A stretch of 64,000 bases of DNA, taken from positions 744,001 through 808,000 of the forward strand of contig QKMZ01000003.1 of NCBI GenBank assembly GCA_003242885.1. The letters run 5' to 3'. This DNA is from Candidatus Melainabacteria bacterium (lineage in GTDB: Bacteria > Cyanobacteriota > Vampirovibrionia > Obscuribacterales > Obscuribacteraceae). The notes beneath the pieces were generated by a model. That model ran no database searches and was not told where the DNA came from. It worked only from the letters and a program-made list of their open reading frames with translations. Below are positions 18,765 through 28,421 of the stretch, in pieces. Numbering within the stretch: the first letter of the stretch is position 1; the number at the start of each line of letters is the position of its first letter. The translations under genes and the position numbers were made by a program.

Positions 18765-19958
18765 TTAGTCCAAGCCTTCGCGGGAAAGGATAACTGCATC
18801 ACCTTGGGCGGTGCCTGAGCAGATTGCAGCGGCCCCGAGTTTTGCGCCACGCTTCTTCATTTCCATCGCCAGAGTCAAGAGGATACGGGCTCCACTAGCG
18901 CCGATCGGGTGACCGAGAGCGATAGCACCGCCATTAACATTGACCTTCTCTTCCGGAATTCCGAGCATGCGCATCGACTTCAACGCGACCGATGCAAAGG
19001 CTTCGTTGATTTCCATCAAATCGAGATCTTTAGCTTCCAAACCGGCTTTCTTCAAGGCCTTTTCTGTTGCCAGGGCTGGTGTGGTTGCCAGGTAAGGGAC
19101 ATCTTGCCCGATAGAAGCGTGCGAAACGATTTTTGCCAAAGGCTTCAAACCAAGCTCTTTAGCCTTGTCAGCACTCATGATGAGAAGAACGGCAGCACCA
19201 TCATTAACGCCGGGAGCATTACCTGCGGTGACAGTCCCTTTGTCATAGAAAACAGGCTTCAATTTCGCCAGTGCTTCCAAATTAGTGTCGGCACGCGGAC
19301 CTTCATCGGCAGCGATACTCTTTTCTTCCTTGCCTTTTTTGACTGACACAGGCAAAATTTCGTCGTTGAAACGTCCTTCTTTGATTGCTTCCAGTGACTT
19401 CAAGTGACTTCTTAGTGCCCAGGCGTCTTGATCTTCGCGGGTAATTCCAAACTCTTCAGCAACCTTTGCACCATGAACTGCCATGTGAACGTTTTGTACC
19501 GGGCACTCCAAACCATCATGAATCATGGAATCTTGAAACTGTACGTGACCCATGCGTTTGCCGAAGCGGGCCGCATTAGCATCTACAAAGTATGGAGCTT
19601 GGCTCATTGACTCCATACCGCCGGCGATGATGATTTCTCCGTCATTGGCGCGGATCCTGAGGTCACCAAGGGTGACTGCGCGCATACCGGAGGCGCAGAC
19701 TTTATTGATAGTGGTTGATTCGCAAGTGTTGGGCAAACCAGCTTTCAAAAGAGCCTGGCGCGAAGGAATCTGTCCGCAGCCGGCTTGAACAACCTGACCG
19801 AGGATGACTTCGTCAACGGCTTCGCCTTTGATTTTGTTGCGCTTGACCAGCTCTGCAATCAAGTTGGCGGCAAGATCCACTGCCGACACTGTGCTCAATC
19901 CTCCACCCAACTTTCCGAATGGGGTGCGCAAACCGTCTACGATTACTGTCTCAACCAT
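18765..19958 (-). CDS. Acetyl-CoA C-acetyltransferase (thiolase)
   Basis: 397 residues, normal length for a biosynthetic or degradative thiolase: it condenses or cleaves acyl-CoA with acetyl-CoA. The nucleophilic cysteine is in [11 protein letters not shown] (about residue 88), the histidine in [10 protein letters not shown] (about 349) and the second cysteine in [11 protein letters not shown] (about 379). AGAGGA about nine bases before the ATG fits. It could supply the last step for the crotonases at 12-15 kb, but it is on the opposite strand, 4 kb away, in its own unit. Confidence 0.9.
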   Translation of the reverse strand: MVETVIVDGLRTPFGKLGGGLSTVSAVDLAANLIAELVKRNKIKGEAVDEVILGQVVQAGCGQIPSRQALLKAGLPNTCESTTINKVCASGMRAVTLGDLRIRANDGEIIIAGGMESMSQAPYFVDANAARFGKRMGHVQFQDSMIHDGLECPVQNVHMAVHGAKVAEEFGITREDQDAWALRSHLKSLEAIKEGRFNDEILPVSVKKGKEEKSIAADEGPRADTNLEALAKLKPVFYDKGTVTAGNAPGVNDGAAVLLIMSADKAKELGLKPLAKIVSHASIGQDVPYLATTPALATEKALKKAGLEAKDLDLMEINEAFASVALKSMRMLGIPEEKVNVNGGAIALGHPIGASGARILLTLAMEMKKRGAKLGAAAICSGTAQGDAVILSREGLD

Positions 19959-20272
19959 TTCAGCGATCCTCTCAAGTAAATGCAGCCCCGCCGCAGTTTT
20001 TAGAACTCGGCAAGACAGTTAAATCGTACATTTCATGAAGCCCTAACCTTGAACCTATCACTATTTGTTCAATTTCCAAAAAAGCTTCGTATGAGAATGC
20101 TGAATCAGACTATTAAATACGGGTATAGATACCAAGAGAGGGCAGTTTCAAGGCTGATCTCCACATCGCGCCAGAACGGTGTCGGAACTAGGTATTATTA
20201 GAAAAGCCGGAAAGGCGCTACACGCTTAAGACTGCCAGGTCTCAGCTACACCCAAAAGGAAGGACCGTACAA
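19959..20272. promoter_or_regulatory. Divergent intergenic region, thiolase / RDD gene
   Basis: 314 bases between two outward-facing genes, so it must hold both promoters. I see a small inverted repeat GGTATAGATACC at 20122-20133 and a strong ribosome-binding site (AAGGAAGGA, eight bases before the RDD start at 20273). No RNA gene or open frame is convincing. Confidence 0.4.
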
Positions 20273-21118
20273 ATGAAATCCTTTGGCAACCGAGGAGGAG
20301 GTCCTGAGAAGCAGCCTGGTAGACCTATGGGCCGACCGCAGCCGGGCCAGCGCCCGCCGGCAAATCGCGGCTACGGCAATGAGAATTATCAGCAGGACGA
20401 CAGTCAATATCCTGGTCAATTCCCCAATCAGCAAGGAATGCAGAATCAGGGTCAATGGCAGGGTCAGCAGGGACAAGGTCAGCAATGGCAGGGTCAACAA
20501 CAAGACCAGTGGCAAGGGCAGGGACAGTATCAAGATCAAGGCGAGCAGGAAAGTGGATCCGGGGTTCGCATTGAGCCCGGCAAACGAGCCGGAGCCTTGC
20601 TCATCGATTTTGTATGCGCCTATTTTATCGGCGTGATTTTGTCCGTGCCCATGACATTCATCCCTTTCATAAACCAGTTTTTCAACACCTCTTTCGCAAT
20701 GCCGTTAGTTTTGCTTTTCAGAGACTGCCTCTTTAGCGGTCGCGGCTTCGGCAAGAACTTAATGGGATTGCAAGTGGTAGATGCAAGGACTGGCAGACCG
20801 TGCACATTGGTTCAGTCGTTCAAGCGCAATATCATTCTGTGCGCTCCATACGTCGTTCTTTTGATAGTCAAAGTGATTCTGGACCTGCTACAGCTGGCGA
20901 ATTTACCTCTGCCCTGGTGGCAAACGGCTCACAAGATGGTGCATGACTCGATTACGGGCTTGATTCAGATTGTCGGCATGATTTATGTGGCGGTTGTGCT
21001 GCCCATGGAATGTTATAGAGCCTGGAAACGTCCGGACAGCTTGAGGAAAGGCGATGAATTCGCCGGAACCATGGTGGTAGAAGCAGGGATGGACTTCTCC
21101 AACCCGTTGCCAAGGTAG
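20273..21118 (+). CDS. RDD-family membrane protein with Gln/Gly/Trp-rich N-terminus
   Basis: 281 residues. Residues 1-100 are low-complexity, with short repeats of the type GQWQGQQ and many Asn, Pro and Tyr. The RDD domain follows (about 105-280): GKRAGALLIDF with the defining Arg and Asp, four hydrophobic segments, and GLQVVDARTGRP between the second and third. RDD proteins are poorly understood; some act in ion transport. The polar N-terminal repeat is probably cytoplasmic and disordered. It is a single-gene unit. Confidence 0.75.
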   Translation: MKSFGNRGGGPEKQPGRPMGRPQPGQRPPANRGYGNENYQQDDSQYPGQFPNQQGMQNQGQWQGQQGQGQQWQGQQQDQWQGQGQYQDQGEQESGSGVRIEPGKRAGALLIDFVCAYFIGVILSVPMTFIPFINQFFNTSFAMPLVLLFRDCLFSGRGFGKNLMGLQVVDARTGRPCTLVQSFKRNIILCAPYVVLLIVKVILDLLQLANLPLPWWQTAHKMVHDSITGLIQIVGMIYVAVVLPMECYRAWKRPDSLRKGDEFAGTMVVEAGMDFSNPLPR

Positions 21119-21261
21119 GAACCAATTCTCAAACAATTAGTCAAGCAGCGGCAAAGGCTTAACAAGCTGGCAAGCCATAGCCATTAATTGCTACCATTTA
21201 TGCTGCAATTTCTAGCTGCCCACCCAATCAAGTGGACTGCCGGTAACTATCGATTCAACAT

Positions 21262-22755
21262 ATGACCCTACCGACACACAAAACAGCTTACATCTGGGGA
21301 CCGGTATCCAGCTTTTCTGGACCGCTGGCGGCTACGCTTGTCACACGCGGCTGGACTGTCCATATTCCAACCAAGTCTTCGCTCAATCTTTTCAGCCTCT
21401 CGCCACTAGATCTGCGCTCGTCAGCGCGGGGCGCGTTGGAGCAAGCCTTCGGCGGGCGCGAACGCTTCCGCATGTTCCAGGACCGAATCAAATTTATCGA
21501 TCAAGCAGAAGGTGCCAAGCAAAGCACCGCATATGATGCCGTAATTTTCTGCGGCTTGCCTCCGAATTTCGACGAGCCAAGAGTGCCGAGAGCCCCATGG
21601 GCTGCCACAGAATTGCCAGCGCTCCTTAAGTATTTCAAGGAACAACCAATCTTTATTGTTTCTTCCATCTGGGGTGGTGTACAAACTGACGGCGTGGTTC
21701 CGGAAGAGTGCGAATTCGAGCGTCGCAAGCCAACAAGCCACTTCGAAAGCATTTGCCAGCAATACGAAAACAAAGTCATGGAGGCGCTCGACAAGTCTGA
21801 AGCGCCCTGGTATTTGATTCGCCTTCCTCTCATAGCTCCCGATTCTCAATCTGCCGATTTCGTGAACTACTCAGGGCCTCTTACGTTGATAAGAGAGTTG
21901 GCGCTGATTCACAAACACTACGAATCAAAAAACAGTAACAACAACGACCTGAGAGTTTCTTACAATCCCGACTACACGCTCTGGTTCTCGCCGTCGGATC
22001 AAGTTGTGAACACTTTCTGCCGTTATTTGGAAGATGAATCCAGACCGCGAGTTCTAAATCTGGTTTCGACCGAAGCAACTTTGAACAGAGAATGGCTCGC
22101 TGCATTGGCCTCAGAAATTGGCTTCAATTCTGTTCTGGAGAGCGAAAGAGATTCACTCAACCTGCCCGGCGTTTTGCGCAAGATGCTCAACGACAATTTG
22201 CAGGTTAAGACGAGAAACTTATTCGAAGTCGCCGGACGATATGGAATTCCGCGCGCAAGAATCGACAATCAGTATTTCCACAACGTCGCGCAGAAGGCGG
22301 AACTGGCTGGTTGGGGCGTGCCTCAGGACAAGGAAAAGCGCAAGCTCTTCAAGTTTACCGAACGACTGGCAGCGTACTACTTCGAAGAATTCATTCCCCA
22401 GCATTTCGACGAGGGGCTTTTGAAACGTGCCACCTCCAACGGTACCACCATCGGATTCATCATCAAAGATGCGGATGGACTTGGCTGGATACTGCGGGCA
22501 CGGAAAGGCAAAGCCGTAGTGGAACGCTTCGATCCGGAAGACGAGCGGCCTCGCATCTGCTTCCACCTCACTTCAAAAACAATGTCGCAGATGATTCAAA
22601 GCAAGCTGCCCATGCATCGCGCTTTACTTTTGAGAGAAATCGAAGTGGAAGGCCCTCTCCTGCACGCACTCAAAGTCGCGAACACAATCGAGCAGTTCCT
22701 CAAAGAACATCCGCTCGGCGAAGCTCAAATTCTCGAACTGCAGGAAGCGCACTAA
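21262..22755 (+). CDS. SDR-like domain fused to an SCP2-like lipid-binding domain
   Basis: 497 residues. The N-terminal two thirds looks like an extended short-chain dehydrogenase/epimerase: a beta-strand and loop (TAYIWGPVSSFSGPLAATLVTRG) in place of the usual GxxGxxG, an AVIFCGLPPN strand, and a later LNLVSTEATLNREWLAALAS segment. The glycine loop is altered, so cofactor binding is uncertain. The last about 120 residues (GTTIGFIIKDADG, AVVERFDPEDERPRICFHL, LLREIEVEGPL) resemble an SCP2 sterol-carrier fold. A lipid or polyketide modification role is possible but unproved. It is convergent with ribH, 6 bases apart. Confidence 0.55.
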   Translation: MTLPTHKTAYIWGPVSSFSGPLAATLVTRGWTVHIPTKSSLNLFSLSPLDLRSSARGALEQAFGGRERFRMFQDRIKFIDQAEGAKQSTAYDAVIFCGLPPNFDEPRVPRAPWAATELPALLKYFKEQPIFIVSSIWGGVQTDGVVPEECEFERRKPTSHFESICQQYENKVMEALDKSEAPWYLIRLPLIAPDSQSADFVNYSGPLTLIRELALIHKHYESKNSNNNDLRVSYNPDYTLWFSPSDQVVNTFCRYLEDESRPRVLNLVSTEATLNREWLAALASEIGFNSVLESERDSLNLPGVLRKMLNDNLQVKTRNLFEVAGRYGIPRARIDNQYFHNVAQKAELAGWGVPQDKEKRKLFKFTERLAAYYFEEFIPQHFDEGLLKRATSNGTTIGFIIKDADGLGWILRARKGKAVVERFDPEDERPRICFHLTSKTMSQMIQSKLPMHRALLLREIEVEGPLLHALKVANTIEQFLKEHPLGEAQILELQEAH

Positions 22756-22761
22756 GCGCTT

Positions 22762-23304
22762 TTACTTAGCAACAGCGTGGTTAGTTTTGATCGAAGAGAT
22801 TAAGTTGACCATTTCAATTGCAGCGAGAGCAGCTTCACCACCCTTGTTGCCAGCTTTGGTGCCAGCGCGCTCAATTGCTTGTTCGATCGACTCTACAGTA
22901 AGAACACCAAAGATTGTCGGAACGCCGGTGTCCAGAGATACCCGTGCAATACCAGCAACTGCTTGTCCGGCAACATGATCGAAGTGCGGTGTTGCTCCAC
23001 GAATTACGGCGCCCAAGCAAATGATTGCATCGTAGGCTTCTGTCGCAGCAGCGCTTTTGGCAACAAGGGGAATTTCGAATGCACCGGGGCACCACATCAC
23101 GTCAACATCACTGATGTCTGCGCCGTGACGACGCAGGGTGTCCAGGCACCCGTCCAATAAAGGCTTGGTGATGAAGTCATTGAAGCGACTGATGACGACG
23201 CCGAATTTCAGTCCTGTGGCAATCAGTCTGCCTTCCACGGTGCGTGGTTTTGCATCTGAGCTGAAGTTTCCCTTGTCCGGTGCGGAACCGTCATTGCGTG
23301 CCAT
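22762..23304 (-). CDS. ribH: 6,7-dimethyl-8-ribityllumazine synthase
   Basis: 180 residues. It joins 5-amino-6-ribitylaminouracil and dihydroxybutanone phosphate in riboflavin synthesis and forms icosahedral or pentameric shells. Family blocks are [28 protein letters not shown], the phosphate-binding [14 protein letters not shown] with its catalytic histidine, and [15 protein letters not shown]. An about 25-residue polar N-terminal extension precedes the conserved start. AAGGAG six bases before the ATG. It is last of a three-gene minus-strand riboflavin set, 29 bases after ribBA. Confidence 0.95.
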   Translation of the reverse strand: MARNDGSAPDKGNFSSDAKPRTVEGRLIATGLKFGVVISRFNDFITKPLLDGCLDTLRRHGADISDVDVMWCPGAFEIPLVAKSAAATEAYDAIICLGAVIRGATPHFDHVAGQAVAGIARVSLDTGVPTIFGVLTVESIEQAIERAGTKAGNKGGEAALAAIEMVNLISSIKTNHAVAK

Positions 23305-23333
23305 GAACTTCTCCTTTTCTAGCTTCTGAATTT

Positions 23334-24704
23334 TTAGCTCTCTGTGCTCTGTGATGCTGTGGCTTCAGTCGATATTGAATTCAATGAAAAACCAGCGGGT
23401 GTGGTTTTCTCCTGCCAGTTCTTGTCCAGTCCTTCTAACCAGTGCCCCATCTTCTCTTTCTTGGTGAGCAAATATTGTAAGTTGTGGCTATTGCAGGCAG
23501 CAGGCAGACCGACACGGTCGCTGACGGTAAGACCGTAGCCTTCGAGTCCGACGATCTTGCGAGGATTGTTGGTGATAATACGTACGGAGGAAAGTCCAAG
23601 ATCGCAGAGAATCTGAGCACCTACGCCGTAATCGCGCAGGTCTGGTTTGAAACCGAGAGACTCATTAGCTTGGATGGTGTCCTGCCCCTTATCTTGCAAT
23701 TGATAGGCACGAATTTTGTTGAGCAGTCCGATACCGCGACCTTCTTGTCTGAGATAAACAAGTACGCCGGCATCTTGCTGTGCAATCATCGCCATGGCTG
23801 CTTCCAGCTGCGGACCGCAGTCACAGCGAAGGCTGGCGAATACATCACCAGTCAAACACTCGCTATGCACTCGGATAAGAACGTCATTCTTATCGGTAAG
23901 ATCGCCTTTGACGAACGCAAGATGCTCTTGTCCGTCCAGCTTGTTTCGATAAGCGTGAACCTGGAAGGTGCCGTATGCCGAGGGCATCTCAGCGGTCGCA
24001 ACCTTCTCGACAAAGCGCTCTCGCTTAAGGCGATATGCAATTAGCTGAGCAATGTTGATGAACTTGATTCCGTGTTTTTTGCAGAATTCGCGAAGCTGTG
24101 GGACGCGGGCCATGGTGCCATCTTCGTTCATGATTTCGCAGATCACGCCAGACGGATTGAGACCGGCAAGACGGGCAAGATCGACAGCTGCTTCAGTGTG
24201 TCCGGCGCGCTGGAGAACGCCGCCGGGCTTGGCGATAAGCGGAGAGACGTGACCGGGGCGGCGGAGGTCGGACGCTTTGCACATAGAGTCGACGGCGACG
24301 CGGATCGTCGTCGCGCGGTCGTAAGCGCTGATTCCTGTTGTGACACCAAATTTGGTATCAGCATCGATTGTGACGGTAAAGGCTGTGGACTGAGACTCAG
24401 TATTGTTGTCCACCATAAGCGGCAGCTCGAGTTGCTGAGCTTTCTCTTGCGTAAGCGCCAGGCAGACCCAGCCGCGTGCCTCAGTGGCAAGAAAATTGAT
24501 CATGGCCGGAGTGACCAATTCTGCAGCGCAGATCAAATCACCTTCATTTTCTCGGCTTTCATCATCGGAGACAACAATGAACTTGCCCTGACGAATATCG
24601 TCGAGCGCATCCTCAATCGAATCGAAGATTTCACTCTCAGCTGTCTGCTCAGTCAGATCAGAACTCAATCTCGCCGACTCGTGAATGTGCGATTCTGCCA
24701 TCAT
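23334..24704 (-). CDS. ribBA: Bifunctional DHBP synthase / GTP cyclohydrolase II
   Basis: About 456 residues. The N-terminal 3,4-dihydroxy-2-butanone-4-phosphate synthase domain carries [11 protein letters not shown] and the HxxxH-type [26 protein letters not shown]. The C-terminal GTP cyclohydrolase II domain has the zinc site C-x10-C-x-C in [17 protein letters not shown] and RQEGRGIGL. The two together start riboflavin synthesis from ribulose 5-phosphate and GTP. The frame is open to a TTG at 24746, but the ATG at 24704 has GAGG at proper distance, and the extra residues are not conserved. It lies between the riboflavin synthase gene and ribH. Confidence 0.95.
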   Translation of the reverse strand: MMAESHIHESARLSSDLTEQTAESEIFDSIEDALDDIRQGKFIVVSDDESRENEGDLICAAELVTPAMINFLATEARGWVCLALTQEKAQQLELPLMVDNNTESQSTAFTVTIDADTKFGVTTGISAYDRATTIRVAVDSMCKASDLRRPGHVSPLIAKPGGVLQRAGHTEAAVDLARLAGLNPSGVICEIMNEDGTMARVPQLREFCKKHGIKFINIAQLIAYRLKRERFVEKVATAEMPSAYGTFQVHAYRNKLDGQEHLAFVKGDLTDKNDVLIRVHSECLTGDVFASLRCDCGPQLEAAMAMIAQQDAGVLVYLRQEGRGIGLLNKIRAYQLQDKGQDTIQANESLGFKPDLRDYGVGAQILCDLGLSSVRIITNNPRKIVGLEGYGLTVSDRVGLPAACNSHNLQYLLTKKEKMGHWLEGLDKNWQEKTTPAGFSLNSISTEATASQSTES

Positions 24705-24754
24705 TATCTGCGCCTCATGTCGCCCGGATACCGTTTTCAAGCCCAACCCAAAGT

Positions 24755-25420
24755 CTATCCCTTTGCGACGCCGGAAGATATCTTCGCCGCCACTTTCTTA
24801 AGCTTCTCGTCCAGATGCGGCTCGAGCCAACGAGCCACGTAGCGCGCGATTACATCGGTTTCGATGTTTACTTTCACCCCAGGCTTAAGAGACTTAAAGG
24901 TAGTAGCTTCCATCGTGTGAGGAATGAGAGCGACGCTGAAATATAGATTGTTGTCGCCTTGAGGCACCGGACAATCAACGACAGTAAGCGATACACCGTC
25001 CACCGCGACAGATCCTTTGGGAACGAAAAACGGAGCCAGCTCGCCCGGCAATTCAAAAGTGATGAGCTTTGAAAAACCATCATCATCAACTTTAGAAACT
25101 GTAGCTACCGCATCAATGTGACCAGTGACGAGATGCCCGCCCATGCGGTCGGCAAGTGTAACGGCTCGTTCGAGATTGACGCCGTCACCGACCTTTTTCT
25201 CTGCCAATTTTGTGCGGCGCATTGTCTCCAACACGGCTTCTACAGAAAAGGATTCGGAATTGAAACTCACAACCGTCAAACAAATTCCGTCTACAGAGAT
25301 GGAATCACCCAGGTTCACCGGGTCTACGACTTTCTTTGCACCGATGGTGAGACGGCAGCCGTCTTTTGTTTGGGTAATTTCGGTGATCTGACCTACTTCT
25401 TCTACGATTCCGGAAAACAC
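24755..25420 (-). CDS. ribE: Riboflavin synthase alpha subunit
   Basis: 221 residues from GTG 25420, which gives the classic FSGIVEEVGQ start and has GAGG eight bases upstream. Longer starts (to 25516) add non-conserved sequence. Two lumazine-binding repeats are visible: about 1-95 (DSISVDGICLTV) and about 96-200 (GHLVTGHIDAVA, GSVAVDGVSLTV). It dismutates two ribityllumazines to riboflavin. It is first gene of the minus-strand rib set. The leader upstream shows no FMN-riboswitch consensus. Confidence 0.93.
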   Translation of the reverse strand: MFSGIVEEVGQITEITQTKDGCRLTIGAKKVVDPVNLGDSISVDGICLTVVSFNSESFSVEAVLETMRRTKLAEKKVGDGVNLERAVTLADRMGGHLVTGHIDAVATVSKVDDDGFSKLITFELPGELAPFFVPKGSVAVDGVSLTVVDCPVPQGDNNLYFSVALIPHTMEATTFKSLKPGVKVNIETDVIARYVARWLEPHLDEKLKKVAAKISSGVAKG

Positions 25421-25662
25421 AGAAAAATCCTCGGGTTCGTCCGCCTTGCTGGCAACTGGCAAATTGTCCGCCCCGCGTGCGTTTGGCGTAAAGCAAATTA
25501 TGTCGAAGCGTAACAAGCGCGCCTGTGAGGGGGAAAATCACCATAGTCAAACCGGGCCGCTCGCTATTTAATACCTTCAAGCGGGCGCAAGCCCTTCCCT
25601 CTCGCAATTTATACCTTAAGCCTCTGGATTCCCCGTCCAGTAGCTGAAGTAAGGGACAGAAA

Positions 25663-26496
25663 ATGAGCACAGAAAATGGCGCATGGCGTAACTGCGAAAA
25701 GAGCAATTCTCCAGAAGACTCCGCCGCATGCAATTTCAGACCAGACTATGAACTCTCTACACCGCGAGCTCAGCAATGGGCAAAAGACTCGCAAGTGCAA
25801 AGATCCAAACCATTAGAACTAGATCAAAATGGAATGTATCAAGTTCAATGGGGAGACAGTCTCTCGACTGTAGCCGAACGTGCACTGAAGGGTCAGGGCG
25901 CTGCAGTCAATAAAGATTCACTGCAAGCCATGCAGGATGCCATTGTCGAAGCAAACCACGACAGATACAAAACGCTGGATTGCAATCGCGACTTTATGAG
26001 CGAGAAATGGAAACTAAAGATCCCTTGCCCAAAGCAAGAAGAACCGCCGGTCAGAGAACAGCCACCGGTGACATATGAACCACCTGTACGCATCGAACCA
26101 CGTCCTGTCGAGCCCGAATATCCGGTGCGCCGCCCGTGCCCACCAGAGGAAAGGCCGATGCCCAGACCGATGCCTCCGCAAGACTACAACGATTGTCCGC
26201 CCAGAATGCCGATGATCATCAATCAACCAGGCGGTGTCGTCAACATATTTATGGGAAGAGGTGGCTGGGACCACCGCCCTCAGTTCGATAACCAGAATAA
26301 CTGGGGCCGCGAACGTGACTATTATCAATTCAACGACTATGACCGCCCGCAAATTCGCCCGCTGCCATATCGTCCGGACTATTATCACGAGCCTTACAGA
26401 CCCGAGCCGGAAGGTTGTGGACCGTGCGACCGCCGCCAATATTGGCACAACCAGCGCATGCCGCAGGTCTTGAGACGCAATCCGAACTACCGGTAA
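25663..26496 (+). CDS. LysM-domain protein with Pro/Tyr/Arg-rich tail
   Basis: 277 residues without a signal peptide. A LysM-like module covers about 58-122 (MYQVQWGDSLSTVAERAL, then IVEANHDRYKTL and KWKLKIP); such modules bind peptidoglycan or other GlcNAc polymers. From about 125 the sequence is Pro-rich with EPPVREQPP-type repeats, then Asp/Asn/Tyr/Arg-rich to the end, probably disordered. How it would reach the wall without a signal peptide is unclear; the start could be wrong or a non-classical route used. It has its own unit, followed by two hairpins. Confidence 0.65.
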   Translation: MSTENGAWRNCEKSNSPEDSAACNFRPDYELSTPRAQQWAKDSQVQRSKPLELDQNGMYQVQWGDSLSTVAERALKGQGAAVNKDSLQAMQDAIVEANHDRYKTLDCNRDFMSEKWKLKIPCPKQEEPPVREQPPVTYEPPVRIEPRPVEPEYPVRRPCPPEERPMPRPMPPQDYNDCPPRMPMIINQPGGVVNIFMGRGGWDHRPQFDNQNNWGRERDYYQFNDYDRPQIRPLPYRPDYYHEPYRPEPEGCGPCDRRQYWHNQRMPQVLRRNPNYR

Positions 26497-26534
26497 GCGC
26501 CCGACAAAAAATCCGACATTTGAAAATCATTTCC

Positions 26535-26562
26535 AGAACCGAATCGATAACGATTCGGTTCT
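26535..26562 (+). repeat. Palindromic motif, AATCGATAACGAT family, copy 1
   Basis: AGAACCGAATCG, loop ATAA, CGATTCGGTTCT: a perfect 12-bp stem 38 bases after the LysM gene stop. It shares CGAATCGATAACGATTCG with the hairpin after nuoK (60660-60687, opposite strand) and 16 bases with a site inside the gene at 55.7 kb. Confidence 0.65.
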
Positions 26563-26588
26563 TAACTTATGTATTGCTGGCCAGGCGT

Positions 26589-26622
26589 AAAAAAAAGGCG
26601 CGGGATGGGCGCCTTTTTTTTT
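26589..26622. terminator. Bidirectional intrinsic terminator
   Basis: A-run plus GGCGC, a short loop, then GCGCC plus a T-run of about nine: a stem with A and T tracts that works on both strands. It lies between the convergent LysM (plus) and HAD phosphatase (minus) genes. Confidence 0.85.
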
Positions 26623-26641
26623 ACTGCATCGGGTTTCGAAA

Positions 26642-27508
26642 TTAAACTGAGCCGAGGATTGAGTCTACGGCGCGGGCGAGGCTTGCACCTTCGTCGCCGG
26701 GTGAGGAGATCATCTTGGCTGCCAGGCGAGCCTGCGTAGTCCCGTGATTCATCGCCACACCAAGACCGGCCCAGGAAAGCATAGTCACATCGTTATTGCT
26801 GTCACCGAAGGCCAGCACTTCTTCGCGGGCGATGCCTAATTTCTTCGTCAGGTCCATCAACCCGGAAGCTTTGTCGGCGCCGTGCAAAGTGAATTCCAGG
26901 TGATCAGGGTCAGTGATGACAGTAGTCAACTTGCCGGCATAAAAATCGCCCATGCGGCGGAACTGTTGGCGGATAGCTTCTTCGTCGCCCATCCAGTTGA
27001 CCTTCTCTGCATGGGTAAAAACGTATTCTTCAATTGAATCGCAGATATTCGGTTTATCGAAGCAAGTGCGGCGGACGTACTCGGAGAGCCAGTATTCAGA
27101 CCGGCAAAGGTGAACGCCCCGTTCGTCGTAAACTACCCAAGAAAGGTCTGCAGCGACTGCTTCTTGGAGCAGGTGCATAACAATTTCCAGGGGAATATGG
27201 CGATTGCTTATCACTTCGCCGCTCTGCGGATCCTTTACCAGTGCGCCATGGCAGGAAAGGATTGGAGTGGTCAGTTCTAATTCCTGGTGGAATCTATAGA
27301 TATCTTCGTGCTTACGACCGGATGCCAGGACTACATCTATATTGTTTTCTCGCAATCTAGCCACGGCTGCCTTATTCTCATCGGAGATGCGGCGGTCGGG
27401 GTTGAGCAAAGTGCCATCCAAGTCGATGGCGGCTAATTTGTAGACCTGTTTTTGTTTATGGCGTGCGTTTTTGGTCGAATTCTTACCTGACGCTTTGATT
27501 TGAAACAT
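26642..27508 (-). CDS. Cof-type HAD-superfamily phosphatase
   Basis: About 288 residues. All HAD motifs are present: AIDLDGTLLN (nucleophile Asp), LASGRK, a lysine in the third region and AFGDSNNDVTML (metal-binding Asp). The large C2B-type cap between them marks the Cof subfamily, which dephosphorylates sugar phosphates or flavin-related metabolites. The frame extends to a GTG at 27571, adding a hydrophobic segment. The ATG at 27508 has AGGTGG close upstream and gives a normal soluble protein, so I prefer it. It is divergent from a DeoR-type regulator, a common pairing with sugar-phosphate enzymes. Confidence 0.8.
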   Translation of the reverse strand: MFQIKASGKNSTKNARHKQKQVYKLAAIDLDGTLLNPDRRISDENKAAVARLRENNIDVVLASGRKHEDIYRFHQELELTTPILSCHGALVKDPQSGEVISNRHIPLEIVMHLLQEAVAADLSWVVYDERGVHLCRSEYWLSEYVRRTCFDKPNICDSIEEYVFTHAEKVNWMGDEEAIRQQFRRMGDFYAGKLTTVITDPDHLEFTLHGADKASGLMDLTKKLGIAREEVLAFGDSNNDVTMLSWAGLGVAMNHGTTQARLAAKMISSPGDEGASLARAVDSILGSV

Positions 27509-27613
27509 AAGACCACCTATAATCACTGCACATACCAGCAAAAACCAGCACACTCCAGATAATACACGCACAAACCCGCACTGACAACCCCATGTCTTAA
27601 AAGCTTTACGCTA

Positions 27614-28369
27614 ATGCTCAACGATGAGAGGAAAAATCGCATACTGGAGGCGCTCAGTCAGAAGGGGCGCGTTCTCTCACAGGAATTGGTCAACGACCTG
27701 AAGGTATCAGAAGATACCATCAGGCGAGATTTGAAAGACCTGGCTGAGGCAGGACTTCTAAAGCGAGTGCACGGCGGGGCCTTACCGGTAGGAAAAGTCA
27801 CCTTCCAATTTTCTAAGCGTGAGCAAGAATCACCAGCCGAAAAAAACACAATCGCAAGACGCGCAGCCTCTTTTGTAAAAGATCGCCAGGTGATTTTTAT
27901 CGACGGCGGAACGACAACTGCGCAAGTTGCCGCGCACTTAAAACCGGATCTTCAAGCCACATTCATTACTAATTGCTTGCCCACTGCGATGCGACTATCT
28001 GAGTTATCGCGTCTTGATGTGCGGGTGATCGGCGGTCATGTGACACCGGATCTCTTGCTCACGTTTGGACCGGAAACAATACGAGAAATCACGAGCATAC
28101 AAGCTGATCTCTGCCTGATCAGTACGGAGTGCTTGGATCTGCAATACGGCGCCACCGTCTCAAATTACGATGACTCGCTTGTAAAACGAGCAATGATCGA
28201 ACGATCCGCAGAATCATATGTGCTTGCAGAAGGTCAAAAATTCAATCGGGTGTCACCATATAAGGTGGCAGAGATCGGCGCAATTGGAACTATCGTCACA
28301 GATTCATCTGTCGACGAAAAGCATTTAGAGGCATTTCGAAAGAATGGTGCCTCAATTTTAATTGCCTGA
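27614..28369 (+). CDS. DeoR-family transcriptional regulator
   Basis: 251 residues. The N-terminal winged helix-turn-helix (about 5-60) contains the family signature LKVSEDTIRRDLKDLAEAGLLKRVHGGA. The C-terminal sugar-phosphate sensor domain includes FIDGGTTTAQVA and ATFITNCLPTAMRLS, as in DeoRC. It probably represses in the absence of a phosphorylated sugar or similar ligand. It is divergent from the HAD phosphatase with about 105 bases between starts, so control of that gene and of itself is the likely job. Confidence 0.88.
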   Translation: MLNDERKNRILEALSQKGRVLSQELVNDLKVSEDTIRRDLKDLAEAGLLKRVHGGALPVGKVTFQFSKREQESPAEKNTIARRAASFVKDRQVIFIDGGTTTAQVAAHLKPDLQATFITNCLPTAMRLSELSRLDVRVIGGHVTPDLLLTFGPETIREITSIQADLCLISTECLDLQYGATVSNYDDSLVKRAMIERSAESYVLAEGQKFNRVSPYKVAEIGAIGTIVTDSSVDEKHLEAFRKNGASILIA

Positions 28370-28421
28370 ATCTTGCTGTCCTGTATTTAGTAGGACGCTC
28401 CCTATCTGTATTCGGCAGTTG

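Noticed and set aside
24072..24842. Plus-strand open frame (256 codons) over ribBA
   Set aside because: It is antisense to a fully conserved enzyme; composition follows the shadow pattern.
25421..25662. Possible FMN riboswitch before the riboflavin genes
   Set aside because: The leader shows none of the conserved RFN blocks on the minus strand.
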